Assembly (NCBI GenBank): GCA_028345195.1
Contig: JAOMCX010000004.1
Coordinates: 1-64,000, forward strand
DNA from: Candidatus Nitrosopelagicus sp.
GTDB lineage: Archaea; Thermoproteota; Nitrososphaeria; Nitrososphaerales; Nitrosopumilaceae
DNA: 64,000 nt
Direction: 5' to 3'
In this document: positions 53,677 through 62,219 of the stretch, in pieces
How positions within the stretch are numbered: position 1 is the stretch's first letter
Layout of the letters: each line of letters opens with the position of its first letter
Notes under the pieces: model-generated
Told to the model about the DNA's origin: nothing
The model's input: the letters and a program-made list of their open reading frames with translations, nothing else
Database searches by the model: none
Position numbers and translations under genes: made by a program

Positions 53677-54306
53677 ATGGGACAATGGTTTTCTTGGGTA
53701 AAATCAAATGAAAAAGAACTGTTAGTGATTTTAGATGGTTTGGCAAAAAAGGCGGTTGAAGCATCTGAAGCTGTATACGAATTATTACAAGACCCAACCA
53801 ATGTTGAAAAAATAAAAGACGTATCACGAATTGAAACTGAGGCCGACGTCCTAACACGGGATATTTTTTCAGAACTAAACAGAACTTTCATCACACCATT
53901 AGATAGAGAAGATATGCAAAGAGTTGCATCAAAGATAGATGATATTATTGATTTTATGGATGGAATAGGTGCGAGATTCTTGAGTTACAAAATTACTGAA
54001 TCTCCTCCGCATGCACTGGAAATGGCAGAAGAACTGGTAAAAGCCACAAAAGAGGTTGAATACATGGTATCAAAATTAAGCAATGTCAAGAATCCTAAAT
54101 CAATGATCGAACATTGTAGAAATACAAGTGTAATTGAGCATAAAATTGATGATTTGTACAGAACTGCAATAACTGAACTCTTTGAAAGTAATGATGCAAT
54201 ACACATAATCAAACTAAAAGATATCTATGAAACTATGGAAACTGCATCAGACCGATGTGTTGATGTGGCAGATGTAATTGAAGATATTGTTTTAAAATAT
54301 ACCTAG
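53677..54306 (+). CDS. DUF47 (PhoU-like) phosphate transport regulator
   Basis: 209 residues, all helical. KEDMQRVASKIDDIIDFMDGI-type segments (DREDMQRVASKIDDIIDFMD near residue 85) and CVDVADVIEDIVLKY at the end are typical of DUF47/Pit accessory proteins, which regulate PiT transporters. It is 9 bases before the PiT gene on the same strand. Confidence 0.9.
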   Translation: MGQWFSWVKSNEKELLVILDGLAKKAVEASEAVYELLQDPTNVEKIKDVSRIETEADVLTRDIFSELNRTFITPLDREDMQRVASKIDDIIDFMDGIGARFLSYKITESPPHALEMAEELVKATKEVEYMVSKLSNVKNPKSMIEHCRNTSVIEHKIDDLYRTAITELFESNDAIHIIKLKDIYETMETASDRCVDVADVIEDIVLKYT

Positions 54307-54315
54307 GAGAAAAAT

Positions 54316-55302
54316 ATGTTAGAAATAGCGATTATAGGAATTGCCATCGCTCTGGTGTTCGATTTTGTTAATGGCTTTAATGATTCAGCAAACTCGGTAG
54401 CCACTGTAATTGGTACACGTGTTTTAAAACCAATTCATGCAGTTGCAATTTCAGCAGTTGCAAACTTTGTAGGACCATTCGTTTTTGGAGTTGCAGTTGC
54501 AACAACCATAGCAAAAGGAATCGTCAGTCCCGATGACATTACAGTTTACATGATTATTGGAGGATTAGTAGGAGCAATTGCATGGAGTTCCTTATGCACA
54601 TACTTTGGACTGCCAATTTCAAACAGCCATTCATTAATTGGAGGCATAATGGGGGCAGGAATTGCAGGATTAGGATTTGAAAAATTAGTTTATGATGGAT
54701 TAGGCAAAGTTTTCACAGGAATAATTGTTGCACCTATTGGAGGAGTGCTTTTTGGAGTTGCAGTGACAGGGCTCATCATATTCTTTTTTGCAAGAAGAAA
54801 ACCCGCTATTGTAAACAAAACATTTGGAAGATTACAAATTATCTCATCAGCATGGTTTGCCTTAACACATGGAGCAAATGATGGACAAAAAACCATGGGA
54901 ATTATAGTTTTAATTTTATTTGCAGCAGATTTAATCCCCGAACTTGAAATGCCATTATGGGTAATATTTGCGGCAGCCGCCGCCATGGGGTTAGGCACGT
55001 TCTTTGGAGGATACAAAGTAATCAAAACATTGGGCGTTAAGATTACTAGATTGAAACCATATCAAGGATTTGCAGCAGAAACTAGCGGGGGATTAATGCT
55101 TGCAGTATTTGCAACATTAGGAATTCCTGCAAGTACAACTCATGCAATTACAGGTACTATCATGGGTGCAGGGTCTGCACGAAGAATACGAGCCGTAAGG
55201 TGGAAGGTAAGTAGACAAATTATCTTTTCATGGGTCATAACAATTCCAGGTGCTGCAGGACTGGGGGCGTTGGGCACTTACATCATAAATCTATTTGTAT
55301 AG
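54316..55302 (+). CDS. Inorganic phosphate transporter, PiT family
   Basis: 328 residues, about ten helices. Both PD signature regions are present: DFVNGFNDSANSVATVIGTRV near residue 16 and ALTHGANDGQKTMGIIVL near residue 184, plus ISNSHSLIGGIMGAG and SGGLMLAVFATLGIPASTTHAITG. Proton- or sodium-driven phosphate uptake. Co-transcribed with the DUF47 gene. Confidence 0.95.
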   Translation: MLEIAIIGIAIALVFDFVNGFNDSANSVATVIGTRVLKPIHAVAISAVANFVGPFVFGVAVATTIAKGIVSPDDITVYMIIGGLVGAIAWSSLCTYFGLPISNSHSLIGGIMGAGIAGLGFEKLVYDGLGKVFTGIIVAPIGGVLFGVAVTGLIIFFFARRKPAIVNKTFGRLQIISSAWFALTHGANDGQKTMGIIVLILFAADLIPELEMPLWVIFAAAAAMGLGTFFGGYKVIKTLGVKITRLKPYQGFAAETSGGLMLAVFATLGIPASTTHAITGTIMGAGSARRIRAVRWKVSRQIIFSWVITIPGAAGLGALGTYIINLFV

Positions 55303-55320
55303 AAAATAAAAAACCAAAAA

Positions 55321-55340
55321 TGATGATCAACTGATCATCA
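55321..55340. promoter_or_regulatory. 20-bp near-perfect palindrome after the PiT gene
   Basis: TGATGATCA and TGATCATCA are exact inverted copies around AC. It lies 19 bases after the PiT stop codon and about 90 bases before the phoU start, so it may be a terminator hairpin or an operator. Confidence 0.4.
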
Positions 55341-55431
55341 ATTCTCAACTATGTAGCTTATTCTATAACTCTGTTTTTACGACGTGGAACTATGTTGCCC
55401 CCTTATATCCTCTGTATTTTTTGAAAAAGTT

Positions 55432-56493
55432 ATGATGTCTACAAAGACCAAAAACATTGAACGTAGAAATATCCAGATTAGCGGAGGCTCTACTTATGTA
55501 ATCTCACTTCCAAAAAAATGGATTGAAAGACTAAATCTAAAAAATGGCGATTCAATGCAAATTGTAAACAATCCAAATAATTCTATAACACTCTCTTCCG
55601 ATACTAAACAAGAAGAATCATCAACATATCCTGAAATTAAAATCAAAAAAACAGACTCTGTAGAGTCAATAAAGCGAAAAATCATCTCATTATACATCTC
55701 TGGGCACAATTTTATCGTATTAAATTCACCACGAGCAAAAATTGAAACAGATGTGCGCTCTATGGTTATGAAATTAATTCGAACCAAGTTTGTAGGAACA
55801 GAAATTATAGAATCTGATTCGGAGTCAATAACAATCAAGGTACTTACCGCAACTCCTGAGATGAAACTAGAGTTGGCATTCAACAGAATGTTCAAATCAA
55901 CATCAAACATGTTTTCTGAAACAATGCATGCAATTGAAAAAGGAGATTCTGAATATGCACAAGAAATCGTTCACATGGATGATGAGATTGACCGCTTTTC
56001 ATATTATCTTACCCGAAACTTGGTTATGGCCTTAGATGATAGCAACATCTTATCTGCATTGGGATTAGAAAAAACATCTCAGGCAATCGGCTACAAAAGA
56101 ATCATCAACTGTGTTGAAAGAATTGCAGACCATATTACTACAATTGCAAAACTGGTTGTTGATATGGATAAAAACATCTCAAAAATCCCAAAAGACATCT
56201 TGAGCACATATCAAAAAACGATTGAATTCTTTGATAAAACCATGATTCTCATATCTGAGAGAAATTACTCACAGGCAGAAAAACATGCTGAAGAAATAGA
56301 GGCACTAATTGATGAGACAAACGCCTTGGTAAAATCTACTAAATCAAATTCTGAAGCATCTGTCGTATATCAAAATTTGATATATCAAAACAGACGAATC
56401 TTAGATTACATCTTAGATGTATCTGAGGTTGTCATGAATGATACAGTAGATTCTATTGTTTCTATGAAAACAATTGAGAATACTGAGGCTTAA
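55432..56493 (+). CDS. phoU: PhoU-family phosphate regulator with AbrB-like N-terminus
   Basis: About 353 residues from the ATG at 55432, 27 bases after a TATA-like CCTTATATCC; a longer reading from 55384 is unlikely. Residues 8-48 (RNIQISGGSTYVISLPKKWI) form an AbrB/SpoVT swapped-hairpin DNA-binding domain, and the rest is two PhoU helical bundles (ERIADHITTIAKL and similar). This layout is typical of archaeal PhoU regulators of phosphate genes such as those upstream. Confidence 0.9.
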   Translation: MMSTKTKNIERRNIQISGGSTYVISLPKKWIERLNLKNGDSMQIVNNPNNSITLSSDTKQEESSTYPEIKIKKTDSVESIKRKIISLYISGHNFIVLNSPRAKIETDVRSMVMKLIRTKFVGTEIIESDSESITIKVLTATPEMKLELAFNRMFKSTSNMFSETMHAIEKGDSEYAQEIVHMDDEIDRFSYYLTRNLVMALDDSNILSALGLEKTSQAIGYKRIINCVERIADHITTIAKLVVDMDKNISKIPKDILSTYQKTIEFFDKTMILISERNYSQAEKHAEEIEALIDETNALVKSTKSNSEASVVYQNLIYQNRRILDYILDVSEVVMNDTVDSIVSMKTIENTEA

Positions 56494-56558
56494 GATCCTA
56501 TAGAAATTTCTTAGACTAACTATTTCTCATAATTCTGAACTTGAATCTTAAGAATATT

Positions 56559-57074
56559 CTATAGTGAAGACATGATATCTGCAAGGTTATCTGATGCAGA
56601 TTCTACTACGTCTGGGTGATATTCGGTAATTAGATTTGAAATTCTTTGTTTTTCTACAATAAAGTAATTTTTCTTCAAATTAACTTTCTTGAAACTAACA
56701 ATTTCATCATTAACTAATTTTGATAAATAAAATGATACTGTAGCGCTTGCTTTTCCAACACTTGAGACAATTTCTTGAAACTCCATTCTGTCATTTTCTA
56801 ATAATGATACGAGGATTGCTTTTGGTGTTGTCTGTCTTAGACGTGATACAACTTTGGTTTCTTCTTGTGTCATATCATTAATGAAGAATCTTGAAACTCG
56901 TGTTGTTCTCTGAGTTTTGATTATTCCATTATTTTCTAATTTTCTGACATAGTAACTTAAAACACCATTTGAGAGGTTTATTTTTTCCATTACTTCTCTA
57001 AATCTAATTCCAGGATTTCTTTTGATCTCTGAAATGATTAATTCCTCTCTTGATTCCATGTTTGCCAATTTCAA
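56559..57074 (-). CDS. Double winged-helix transcriptional regulator
   Basis: 171 residues with two similar winged-helix units: residues 8-60 (ELIISEIKRNPGIRFREVM, LSYYVRKLENNGIIKT) and residues 84-145 (KAILVSLLENDRMEFQEIVS, TVSFYLSKLVNDEIVSF). It resembles archaeal regulators in which both helix-turn-helix copies lie in one chain. Its start overlaps the stop of the upstream membrane protein by 4 bases (ATGA), so both are translated together; the membrane protein could be the sensor. Confidence 0.82.
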   Translation of the reverse strand: MKLANMESREELIISEIKRNPGIRFREVMEKINLSNGVLSYYVRKLENNGIIKTQRTTRVSRFFINDMTQEETKVVSRLRQTTPKAILVSLLENDRMEFQEIVSSVGKASATVSFYLSKLVNDEIVSFKKVNLKKNYFIVEKQRISNLITEYHPDVVESASDNLADIMSSL

Positions 57075-57460
57075 TCTCTCCTAAATATAGCTAATGCGAG
57101 CAGCCCAATCATTGCAAGCATCATTAAATGTGCTATCTCTGATGGTGATTCTAAAATATTGTAAACGTGAGTTTTAGTTGCATCTAAAAGTTGAACAATC
57201 TCTGCTGCTGTAAAGACCATAAAGGCAATTGTAGTTATGATCATTTTTTTTGTTCTCATCTTATAGTATGCATTAACACTGAGAATTGCTAAAAATACTG
57301 ACAAAATTATTCCTGATGTGTGTAAAAGTAGATGCCAAATGTGTGCACCATGATAAATGTGAGGCATCAATACTGGAACTGATAATGCTGCAACAGTTGT
57401 CAAAATGACCGCAATGAGTAATTTTGGTTTACTTTCAGCAAATTGCTGGTAACTAATCAT
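57071..57460 (-). CDS. Four-helix membrane protein coupled to the double winged-helix regulator
   Basis: 129 residues with four hydrophobic helices (about 14-30, 37-60, 70-90, 106-122) and His-rich loops (MPHIYHGAHIWHLLLHTSG). Several histidines within helices could bind heme or metal. Co-transcribed with the regulator downstream; a membrane sensor function is a guess. No named family. Confidence 0.65.
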   Translation of the reverse strand: MISYQQFAESKPKLLIAVILTTVAALSVPVLMPHIYHGAHIWHLLLHTSGIILSVFLAILSVNAYYKMRTKKMIITTIAFMVFTAAEIVQLLDATKTHVYNILESPSEIAHLMMLAMIGLLALAIFRRD

Positions 57461-57530
57461 ATTCCATAATCATAACATTTCTAATTTAAAACGATATAGT
57501 ACAACTGTCGAAAATTTATGAATAGATGGA

Positions 57531-58001
57531 TTATCTAACGGTAATCATACCTTCCATCCAAGGATGAAGTGTACAATGGTATTGGTATTTTCCTAATTCA
57601 TGAAATTTGTAAACAAAATATTCATTTTGTTTTATGACATCTGTTGGGAAATGTAGGTAATTTGGGTCTCCTCTTAGTCTGACATTATGTTCGAATTCAT
57701 CTTGATTCACAAATAATATCGTCTCACCTACGCCAATTATTTTTTCATAGGGTAAGAAACATGAATCATCTATCTCACATCCTTGTTTCCATGAATCTTT
57801 TACTATTATGATTACATGCTGAGCTTTATCTTTTGTGTTACCGCTGTACGGTGCTTCTGTAAAAATTTCCTTTTCAGAATAGATTGAATCAATTAATTCA
57901 TTATCTGTATTTTGAATTTCAAAATTCATCATATCTGATATACTTGCATACAAGATCAGAATGGATGCGGTAATGATTAAACCTAAGATGATAATTTTCA
58001 T
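57531..58001 (-). CDS. Plastocyanin-like cupredoxin, membrane-anchored
   Basis: 156 residues. N-terminal anchor at residues 3-20, then a cupredoxin domain with type I copper ligands His105 (EHNVR), Cys143, His146 (YHCTLHPWMEGM) and Met149 or 152. An extra Cys pair (Cys75, Cys81) may form a disulfide. Nitrososphaerota use such small copper proteins in place of cytochrome c for electron transfer. Its ATG directly follows the rlmN stop (TAGATG). Confidence 0.88.
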   Translation of the reverse strand: MKIIILGLIITASILILYASISDMMNFEIQNTDNELIDSIYSEKEIFTEAPYSGNTKDKAQHVIIIVKDSWKQGCEIDDSCFLPYEKIIGVGETILFVNQDEFEHNVRLRGDPNYLHFPTDVIKQNEYFVYKFHELGKYQYHCTLHPWMEGMITVR

Positions 58002-59063
58002 CTAGTTTGTGTTTACAATATCTGTTCTAAGCTGACCACATGCAGCAGATATTTCAGTTCCTTTCTCAATGCGAATTGTACAATTCACGCCTGCTTCATT
58101 TAAAATTCGTTTAAACTCAAAAACTCTGCTTTTTGATGGGCGGTTGAAATTACCTGCTGTTGGATTTATTGGAATTAAATTCACATGTGATCCATTTCCT
58201 CGCAAAAGTTCAGCCAATTCGTGTGCAACATCCCGTGAATCATTAACTCCTTCCATCAATGCATATTCAAATGTCACACGCCGTCCTGTTTTCTTAAAAT
58301 AATAATGTCCTGCATCAATTATCTCTTTAACAGAATCTTTTGTCGCGGTAGGAACCAATTTTTTACGTAATTCATTGTTTGGTGCATGGAGTGATATTGC
58401 AAGTCCAATCTGAAGATCCTCATTTGCCAATTTTTCAATTCCTTCTTTGATTCCAATTGTTGATATTGTAATGTGTCGTTGTCCCAAACCAAATCCTCTT
58501 GGGTCTGTTAAAATTTTCACGGCTCTTATCATTTCATCATAATTTGCCATCGGTTCGCCCATTCCCATAAAAACTAAATTTGTAATGTGCTCTTTTTTTT
58601 GCTCAATAATTTCTTCAAAATGAACTACCTGTGCCACAATATGCTCTGCCTTTAGATTTGTCTCAAAACCCATCTGCCCTGTTGCACAAAATGTACATCC
58701 CATGGCACATCCAATCTGAGTTGAAACACATACTGTTGATCTAGGTAGCCCTCCTTCTTTCTCAGATTCATATTGCATGAGAACAGTTTCAACAGATTTA
58801 TCGTTAGTGAGATTAAGTAATAATTTCGTAGTATCTCCATCTTCACTAGTAACTCTGTGAATTTCTTTTGCTGAACCTATTGTATATCCTGCTTCAACCA
58901 ATTCTGCAATCATTGTCTTTGGAAGTTGTTTAATGTCTGCAATATTTTTAGGAAATTTGAAATAAAGTGGCATTAGAATTTGGTCTGCTCTGTACCTTTG
59001 ATAGCCCATATCAATTACTAATTTCTCCATCTCTTCTGGAAGTAATCTGTATAGATCAGTCAT
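58002..59063 (-). CDS. rlmN: 23S rRNA/tRNA adenine methyltransferase, RlmN family
   Basis: 353 residues of the radical SAM RlmN/Cfr fold. Cluster motif CAMGCTFCATG near residue 118 (CX3CX2C), LVFMGMGEPMANYDEM and ISTIGIKEGIEKLA follow; the methyl-carrying Cys in a CGQLR-type C-terminal segment (ISAACGQLRTD) is present. It methylates A2503 of 23S rRNA (and tRNA A37) via an mRNA-independent radical mechanism. Followed directly by the cupredoxin gene. Confidence 0.95.
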   Translation of the reverse strand: MTDLYRLLPEEMEKLVIDMGYQRYRADQILMPLYFKFPKNIADIKQLPKTMIAELVEAGYTIGSAKEIHRVTSEDGDTTKLLLNLTNDKSVETVLMQYESEKEGGLPRSTVCVSTQIGCAMGCTFCATGQMGFETNLKAEHIVAQVVHFEEIIEQKKEHITNLVFMGMGEPMANYDEMIRAVKILTDPRGFGLGQRHITISTIGIKEGIEKLANEDLQIGLAISLHAPNNELRKKLVPTATKDSVKEIIDAGHYYFKKTGRRVTFEYALMEGVNDSRDVAHELAELLRGNGSHVNLIPINPTAGNFNRPSKSRVFEFKRILNEAGVNCTIRIEKGTEISAACGQLRTDIVNTN

Positions 59064-59160
59064 ATCATAACTAAATCTCCAATTGATATTATAATCTAGC
59101 TTCTACTGTTATGAAACAATTGTGAAATTTTTTATAATCATCTAATTGAAAATTTATCAT

Positions 59161-59532
59161 ATGATTACAGTTGATTGCCATGAAGTTGAATCAATTCAAA
59201 ATGAATTACTAATTTATGTGGCTGATGATGTGGCCGCAATCCCTAATATCAAATATCATGAATTTATTTTGTCTCCTATAGAAGAAGAAGGTGTCATTGA
59301 TACAAACGAGGTGGTCACATCCATCAAACGATTTTTGGATTCAATTGGTGAACAACGTAACTTTGCTGTAATTTCTCGAGGTGACATAATATCAATAGAA
59401 TCTATTGCTGGTAAAACAATTGAACGTGATGCAAAACAATCTTCAGAAGGATTATTCTCTTGCCCTCATTGTGGTCATATTACTCCATATGAGACGGTAC
59501 ATCAAACTCATATGAAAATTCATTATTTCTAA
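59161..59532 (+). CDS. Hypothetical protein with C-terminal C2H2-like zinc finger
   Basis: About 123 residues from the ATG at 59161 (a TTG at 59146 gives 128); a TATA-like TTTATAAT about 27 bases before the ATG supports the shorter, leaderless start. The C-terminal SCPHCGHITPYETVHQTHMK-type segment has Cys-x2-Cys and His-x-x-His-like spacing of a C2H2 finger. The N-terminal part is an alpha/beta domain of unknown function. Confidence 0.65.
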   Translation: MITVDCHEVESIQNELLIYVADDVAAIPNIKYHEFILSPIEEEGVIDTNEVVTSIKRFLDSIGEQRNFAVISRGDIISIESIAGKTIERDAKQSSEGLFSCPHCGHITPYETVHQTHMKIHYF

Positions 59533-59540
59533 ACTAAGAA

Positions 59541-59615
59541 AGCCAATGGAGAGATTTGAACTCTCGACCTATTGATTACAAATCAATTGCTCTAACCAGG
59601 CTGAGCTACATTGGC
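59541..59615 (-). tRNA. tRNA-Thr (anticodon TGT)
   Basis: Acceptor stem GCCAATG/CATTGGC, D-loop AGCCTGGTTAGAG, anticodon stem ATTGA/TCAAT around loop TTTGTAA with anticodon TGT, T-arm GAGAGTTCAAATCTCTC. No intron seen. A TATA-like TTTTAAAA lies about 25 bases upstream (on the minus strand). Confidence 0.95.
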
Positions 59616-59702
59616 ACTGCATTTTTTACAAATTTGCTGTTTTAAAATGTTAAGTTTGCTAACTATGGCTGTTTTAACAAGTCATACTTTGATCATCTTT
59701 TT

Positions 59703-59777
59703 TTATCTTAATCCAAAATACAACAATGCTACCACACTAACGATTAGAAGAACAAACGCGAAGCGATATAATCTCAT
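59703..59777 (-). CDS. 24-residue membrane mini-protein with Shine-Dalgarno
   Basis: MRLYRFAFVLLIVSVVALLY then FGLR. One hydrophobic helix with basic ends. A GAGGAG sequence 7 bases upstream of the ATG is one of the clearest ribosome-binding sites in this window. No family known. Confidence 0.5.
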   Translation of the reverse strand: MRLYRFAFVLLIVSVVALLYFGLR

Positions 59778-59824
59778 ATAATCTCCTCATTAAACTAGCT
59801 AATTTTTGTTATCCTAAAATGTTA

Positions 59825-59842
59825 AGATATTATGAAATATCT
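59825..59842. promoter_or_regulatory. Inverted repeat before the gene at 59868
   Basis: AGATATT and AATATCT are exact inverted arms with a 4-base centre, ending 25 bases before the ATG at 59868, at the usual position of a TATA box. Possible operator. Confidence 0.3.
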
Positions 59843-59867
59843 ACTAGAAAATCTTAACTAACGATTA

Positions 59868-60257
59868 ATGCATACAAAATCTATGTTGAAAGATCTCCTC
59901 TCTGATATTGTTAAGGTTGATGATGTTTTAATGATAGTCAAGAGTAATGGTGCTACAATAGAAATGAGAAGTAATTCTCTTTCAATAAGACAAAAGGAAC
60001 AATGGATAACTATTGGAGAAAATGACGGTCCGTGTCACATGCATGTTAACAATGAAATGATAAAAAATGCTGAATTTGTAGCAGAACAAAAACCAGAAAG
60101 AATTAGTTACAGTGTAAGATTTTTTGATGAAAATAATGAACGTGTCTTGGCATGTTTCTTCACAAAAATGTATGATGAATCTAAAACAATAAAGTCTGAG
60201 CGAAAAAAATTGTATGATGACCTGCAGGGAAAATATGGCTCAAAAATTCAGTTCTAA
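59868..60257 (+). CDS. Hypothetical protein, weakly HutX/ChuX-like
   Basis: 129 residues. The stretch ITIGENDGPCHMHVN followed by ISYSVRFFDENNERVLACFF resembles the end of heme-utilisation (HutX/ChuX) proteins, which share the G-H-x-H and S-x-x-F-F-D pattern. The match is by eye only. An inverted repeat at 59825-59842 precedes it. Otherwise unknown. Confidence 0.5.
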   Translation: MHTKSMLKDLLSDIVKVDDVLMIVKSNGATIEMRSNSLSIRQKEQWITIGENDGPCHMHVNNEMIKNAEFVAEQKPERISYSVRFFDENNERVLACFFTKMYDESKTIKSERKKLYDDLQGKYGSKIQF

Positions 60258-60349
60258 TCGTAAGATCTTTCTATTAATTTACTCAAACTAGTTTCGCATA
60301 ACTATCTCCATACTCATAATTTAATAACTTCTAAACTCTGGTTTGATTA

Positions 60350-60601
60350 TTGAAATTAAAATACGTTCAGCCAAAGAAACTCAAAATTCTCATATTAGTA
60401 TTCACTGGGGTGGGTCTATGGGGTATTGGATTTGGTTTGTTCCGAGGTAGTATTGATGATTCTGGTTCAATGAATAATTTCATGATTGTTGTTTTAGGTG
60501 TAGTTAATCTATTCTTAGGTGCATTCATGGCATACCTATACTTGACACAAGTTAGAAAAATTGATCCAAGAAAAGATTCAAAGTACAAACGAAAGAAATA
60601 A
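60350..60601 (+). CDS. Two-helix membrane protein, 83 residues
   Basis: TTG start. Basic N-terminus (KLKYVQPKKLKI), helices at about residues 12-30 and 44-64, and a strongly basic tail (RKIDPRKDSKYKRKK). Its 3' end overlaps the convergent CPBP-like gene by 24 bases. Function unknown. Confidence 0.65.
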   Translation: MKLKYVQPKKLKILILVFTGVGLWGIGFGLFRGSIDDSGSMNNFMIVVLGVVNLFLGAFMAYLYLTQVRKIDPRKDSKYKRKK

Positions 60602-61150
60602 CATTCCCACAACCAAAATATTTGTCGCAAAATGCATTGCGTAAGAATGCTTTATTCCTTTTTTATCATAAATATACTTGAATACAAATCCAATTGGTAT
60701 CAAAACCAATGCCATGTGTATCTTTATGCCCATTCCGATGTGGATTAATGCCCATACTAAGACCATTTTTTTTGATTTTCTAAAGTAAAATTCTTCAAAA
60801 TAATTGATATGTAAAAACATGTAAAGCAACAATGGAATAAATGGAATTATTCCTAACATGCCTTGGTCTGCAAATGGCCCAAACGCAATATTATATCCAA
60901 GCCAACTCCAGTTTAGTATTGGTATTTGATCAACATATTCAAACACAAACAAAACGTATACTACTAAAATTCCAAAAGCTATTGGTGCATATTTGATTGA
61001 GCCGATACCTGATTTAAGATCTAAAATTCGTTTCTTTGTATCCTTGATTAAAAGAAGACTTGCTCCTACTGTTAGTACATAATATCCGATAAGAAATACA
61101 TCTGAATCAAGAAATGAAAGGTCCAATGTAATCAAAGTGCACACTTTCAT
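60578..61150 (-). CDS. CPBP-like membrane protein
   Basis: 190 residues from the ATG at 61150; a longer reading overlaps the divergent peroxiredoxin gene. About six helices. NYFEEFYFRKSK has the E-E-x3-R of CPBP proteases and is followed by ALIHIGMGIKIHMAL and AMHFATN, corresponding to the other His-containing motifs. So it is likely an active or degenerate CAAX-type protease. Substrate unknown. Divergent from the peroxiredoxin gene 16 bases away. Confidence 0.7.
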   Translation of the reverse strand: MKVCTLITLDLSFLDSDVFLIGYYVLTVGASLLLIKDTKKRILDLKSGIGSIKYAPIAFGILVVYVLFVFEYVDQIPILNWSWLGYNIAFGPFADQGMLGIIPFIPLLLYMFLHINYFEEFYFRKSKKMVLVWALIHIGMGIKIHMALVLIPIGFVFKYIYDKKGIKHSYAMHFATNILVVGMLFLSFVL

Positions 61151-61165
61151 AAATAACCCCTTCCA

Positions 61166-61642
61166 ATGGAATACATGACTCTTCAAAAAGGCGATATGGC
61201 TGAAGACTTTGAATTATTGGCACATGATGGAACAACCATTAGATTAAGTTCATACAAAAATTCAAAAAACGTAGTATTGTGTTTTTACCCAAAAAATCAT
61301 CTCTTTGCATGTCCTTCAAAAAAAGTCTTTGAGATGGCAAAAAGTGTGATTTCAGTTTATTCTGAAATCATTGCAACTGAAACTGTTGTGTTTGCCATAT
61401 CTGTAGATTCTGTAGATTCTCAGTCTGATTTTATCAAGGAATATGAAATTCCATATGTACATCTAAGTGATCCAAAGAAAATCGCTTGTAAGAAATACGC
61501 CGGAACCAACATCACCGGTCTTGCTAAACGGAGTACCTTTGTAATTGATAAAAATGGAATAATACAAGATGTAATGAGAGAGATTAATGTAGCATCTCAT
61601 GGACAAGAAATTCTTAATTCTTTAAAGAAAATCAAACTATAA
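61166..61642 (+). CDS. Peroxiredoxin (AhpC/TSA-like), atypical active site
   Basis: 158 residues of the thioredoxin-fold peroxiredoxin family (LCFYPKNHLFACPSKKVFEM and KRSTFVIDKNG). The catalytic Cys is in FACPSK, but the Thr of P-x3-T-x2-C is replaced by Leu (PKNHLFAC), an unusual change. A possible resolving Cys is in KKIACKKYAG. Start may be the ATG at 61166 or 61175. It removes peroxides in the cytoplasm if active. Confidence 0.85.
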   Translation: MEYMTLQKGDMAEDFELLAHDGTTIRLSSYKNSKNVVLCFYPKNHLFACPSKKVFEMAKSVISVYSEIIATETVVFAISVDSVDSQSDFIKEYEIPYVHLSDPKKIACKKYAGTNITGLAKRSTFVIDKNGIIQDVMREINVASHGQEILNSLKKIKL

Positions 61643-61667
61643 ATCACACAATAAAATTATCCGAAGA

Positions 61668-62219
61668 ATGATTGATTTAGTTGCTAAGGAGTTATTTCTT
61701 ACACGAGGTATTGGTGTTCATGAAGATAAACTCACAAGTTTTGAATATGCACTACGTGATGCAGGAATTGCTGGAACAAACATCGTTTTAATCTCTAGTA
61801 TATTTCCGCCAAAAGCAAAACTCATTCCTAAAAAGGAAGGTTTGAAGAAGATTAAACCTGGACAAATTCTTTTTACAATTTATTCTAGAAATCAAACAAA
61901 TGAACCTCATAGAATGATCTCTGCATCTGTTGGTTTGGCATTACCAAAAGATCGTACTAGATATGGCTACTTATCCGAATATGATGCATTTGGACAAAAT
62001 GAAAAACAAGCAGGTGATTACGCTGAAGATATTGCCGCACAAATGCTTGCATCATCACTTGGAATACCTTTTGATATTGATAAAAGCTGGGATGAAAAAA
62101 GACAACAATGGTCGATTTCTGGAAAAATTTACAAATCTCAAAATATTACCATGACTGCTAAAGGTGACAAATCTGGAAAGTGGACCACGGTATTTTCTGC
62201 AGCCTGTTTAATTCTCTAA
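61668..62219 (+). CDS. pdaD: Pyruvoyl-dependent arginine decarboxylase
   Basis: 183 residues. The self-cleavage site is VLISSIFPP near residue 44, where the second Ser becomes the pyruvoyl group; TRGIGVHEDKLTSFEYALRDAGIAGTN and SASVGLALPKD also match. It converts arginine to agmatine for polyamine synthesis. It is followed by the convergent hypothetical secreted gene with a 4-base overlap. Confidence 0.94.
   Translation: MIDLVAKELFLTRGIGVHEDKLTSFEYALRDAGIAGTNIVLISSIFPPKAKLIPKKEGLKKIKPGQILFTIYSRNQTNEPHRMISASVGLALPKDRTRYGYLSEYDAFGQNEKQAGDYAEDIAAQMLASSLGIPFDIDKSWDEKRQQWSISGKIYKSQNITMTAKGDKSGKWTTVFSAACLIL

Noticed and set aside
56498-56564. CTATAGAA / TTCTATAG inverted repeat between convergent genes
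   Set aside because: Arms are short, far apart and overlap a stop codon; no clear function.
59636-59826. Repeated TAAAATGTTAAG around the tRNA-Thr upstream region
   Set aside because: Only 11-12 bases of AT-rich identity; likely shared TATA-like composition rather than a functional repeat.
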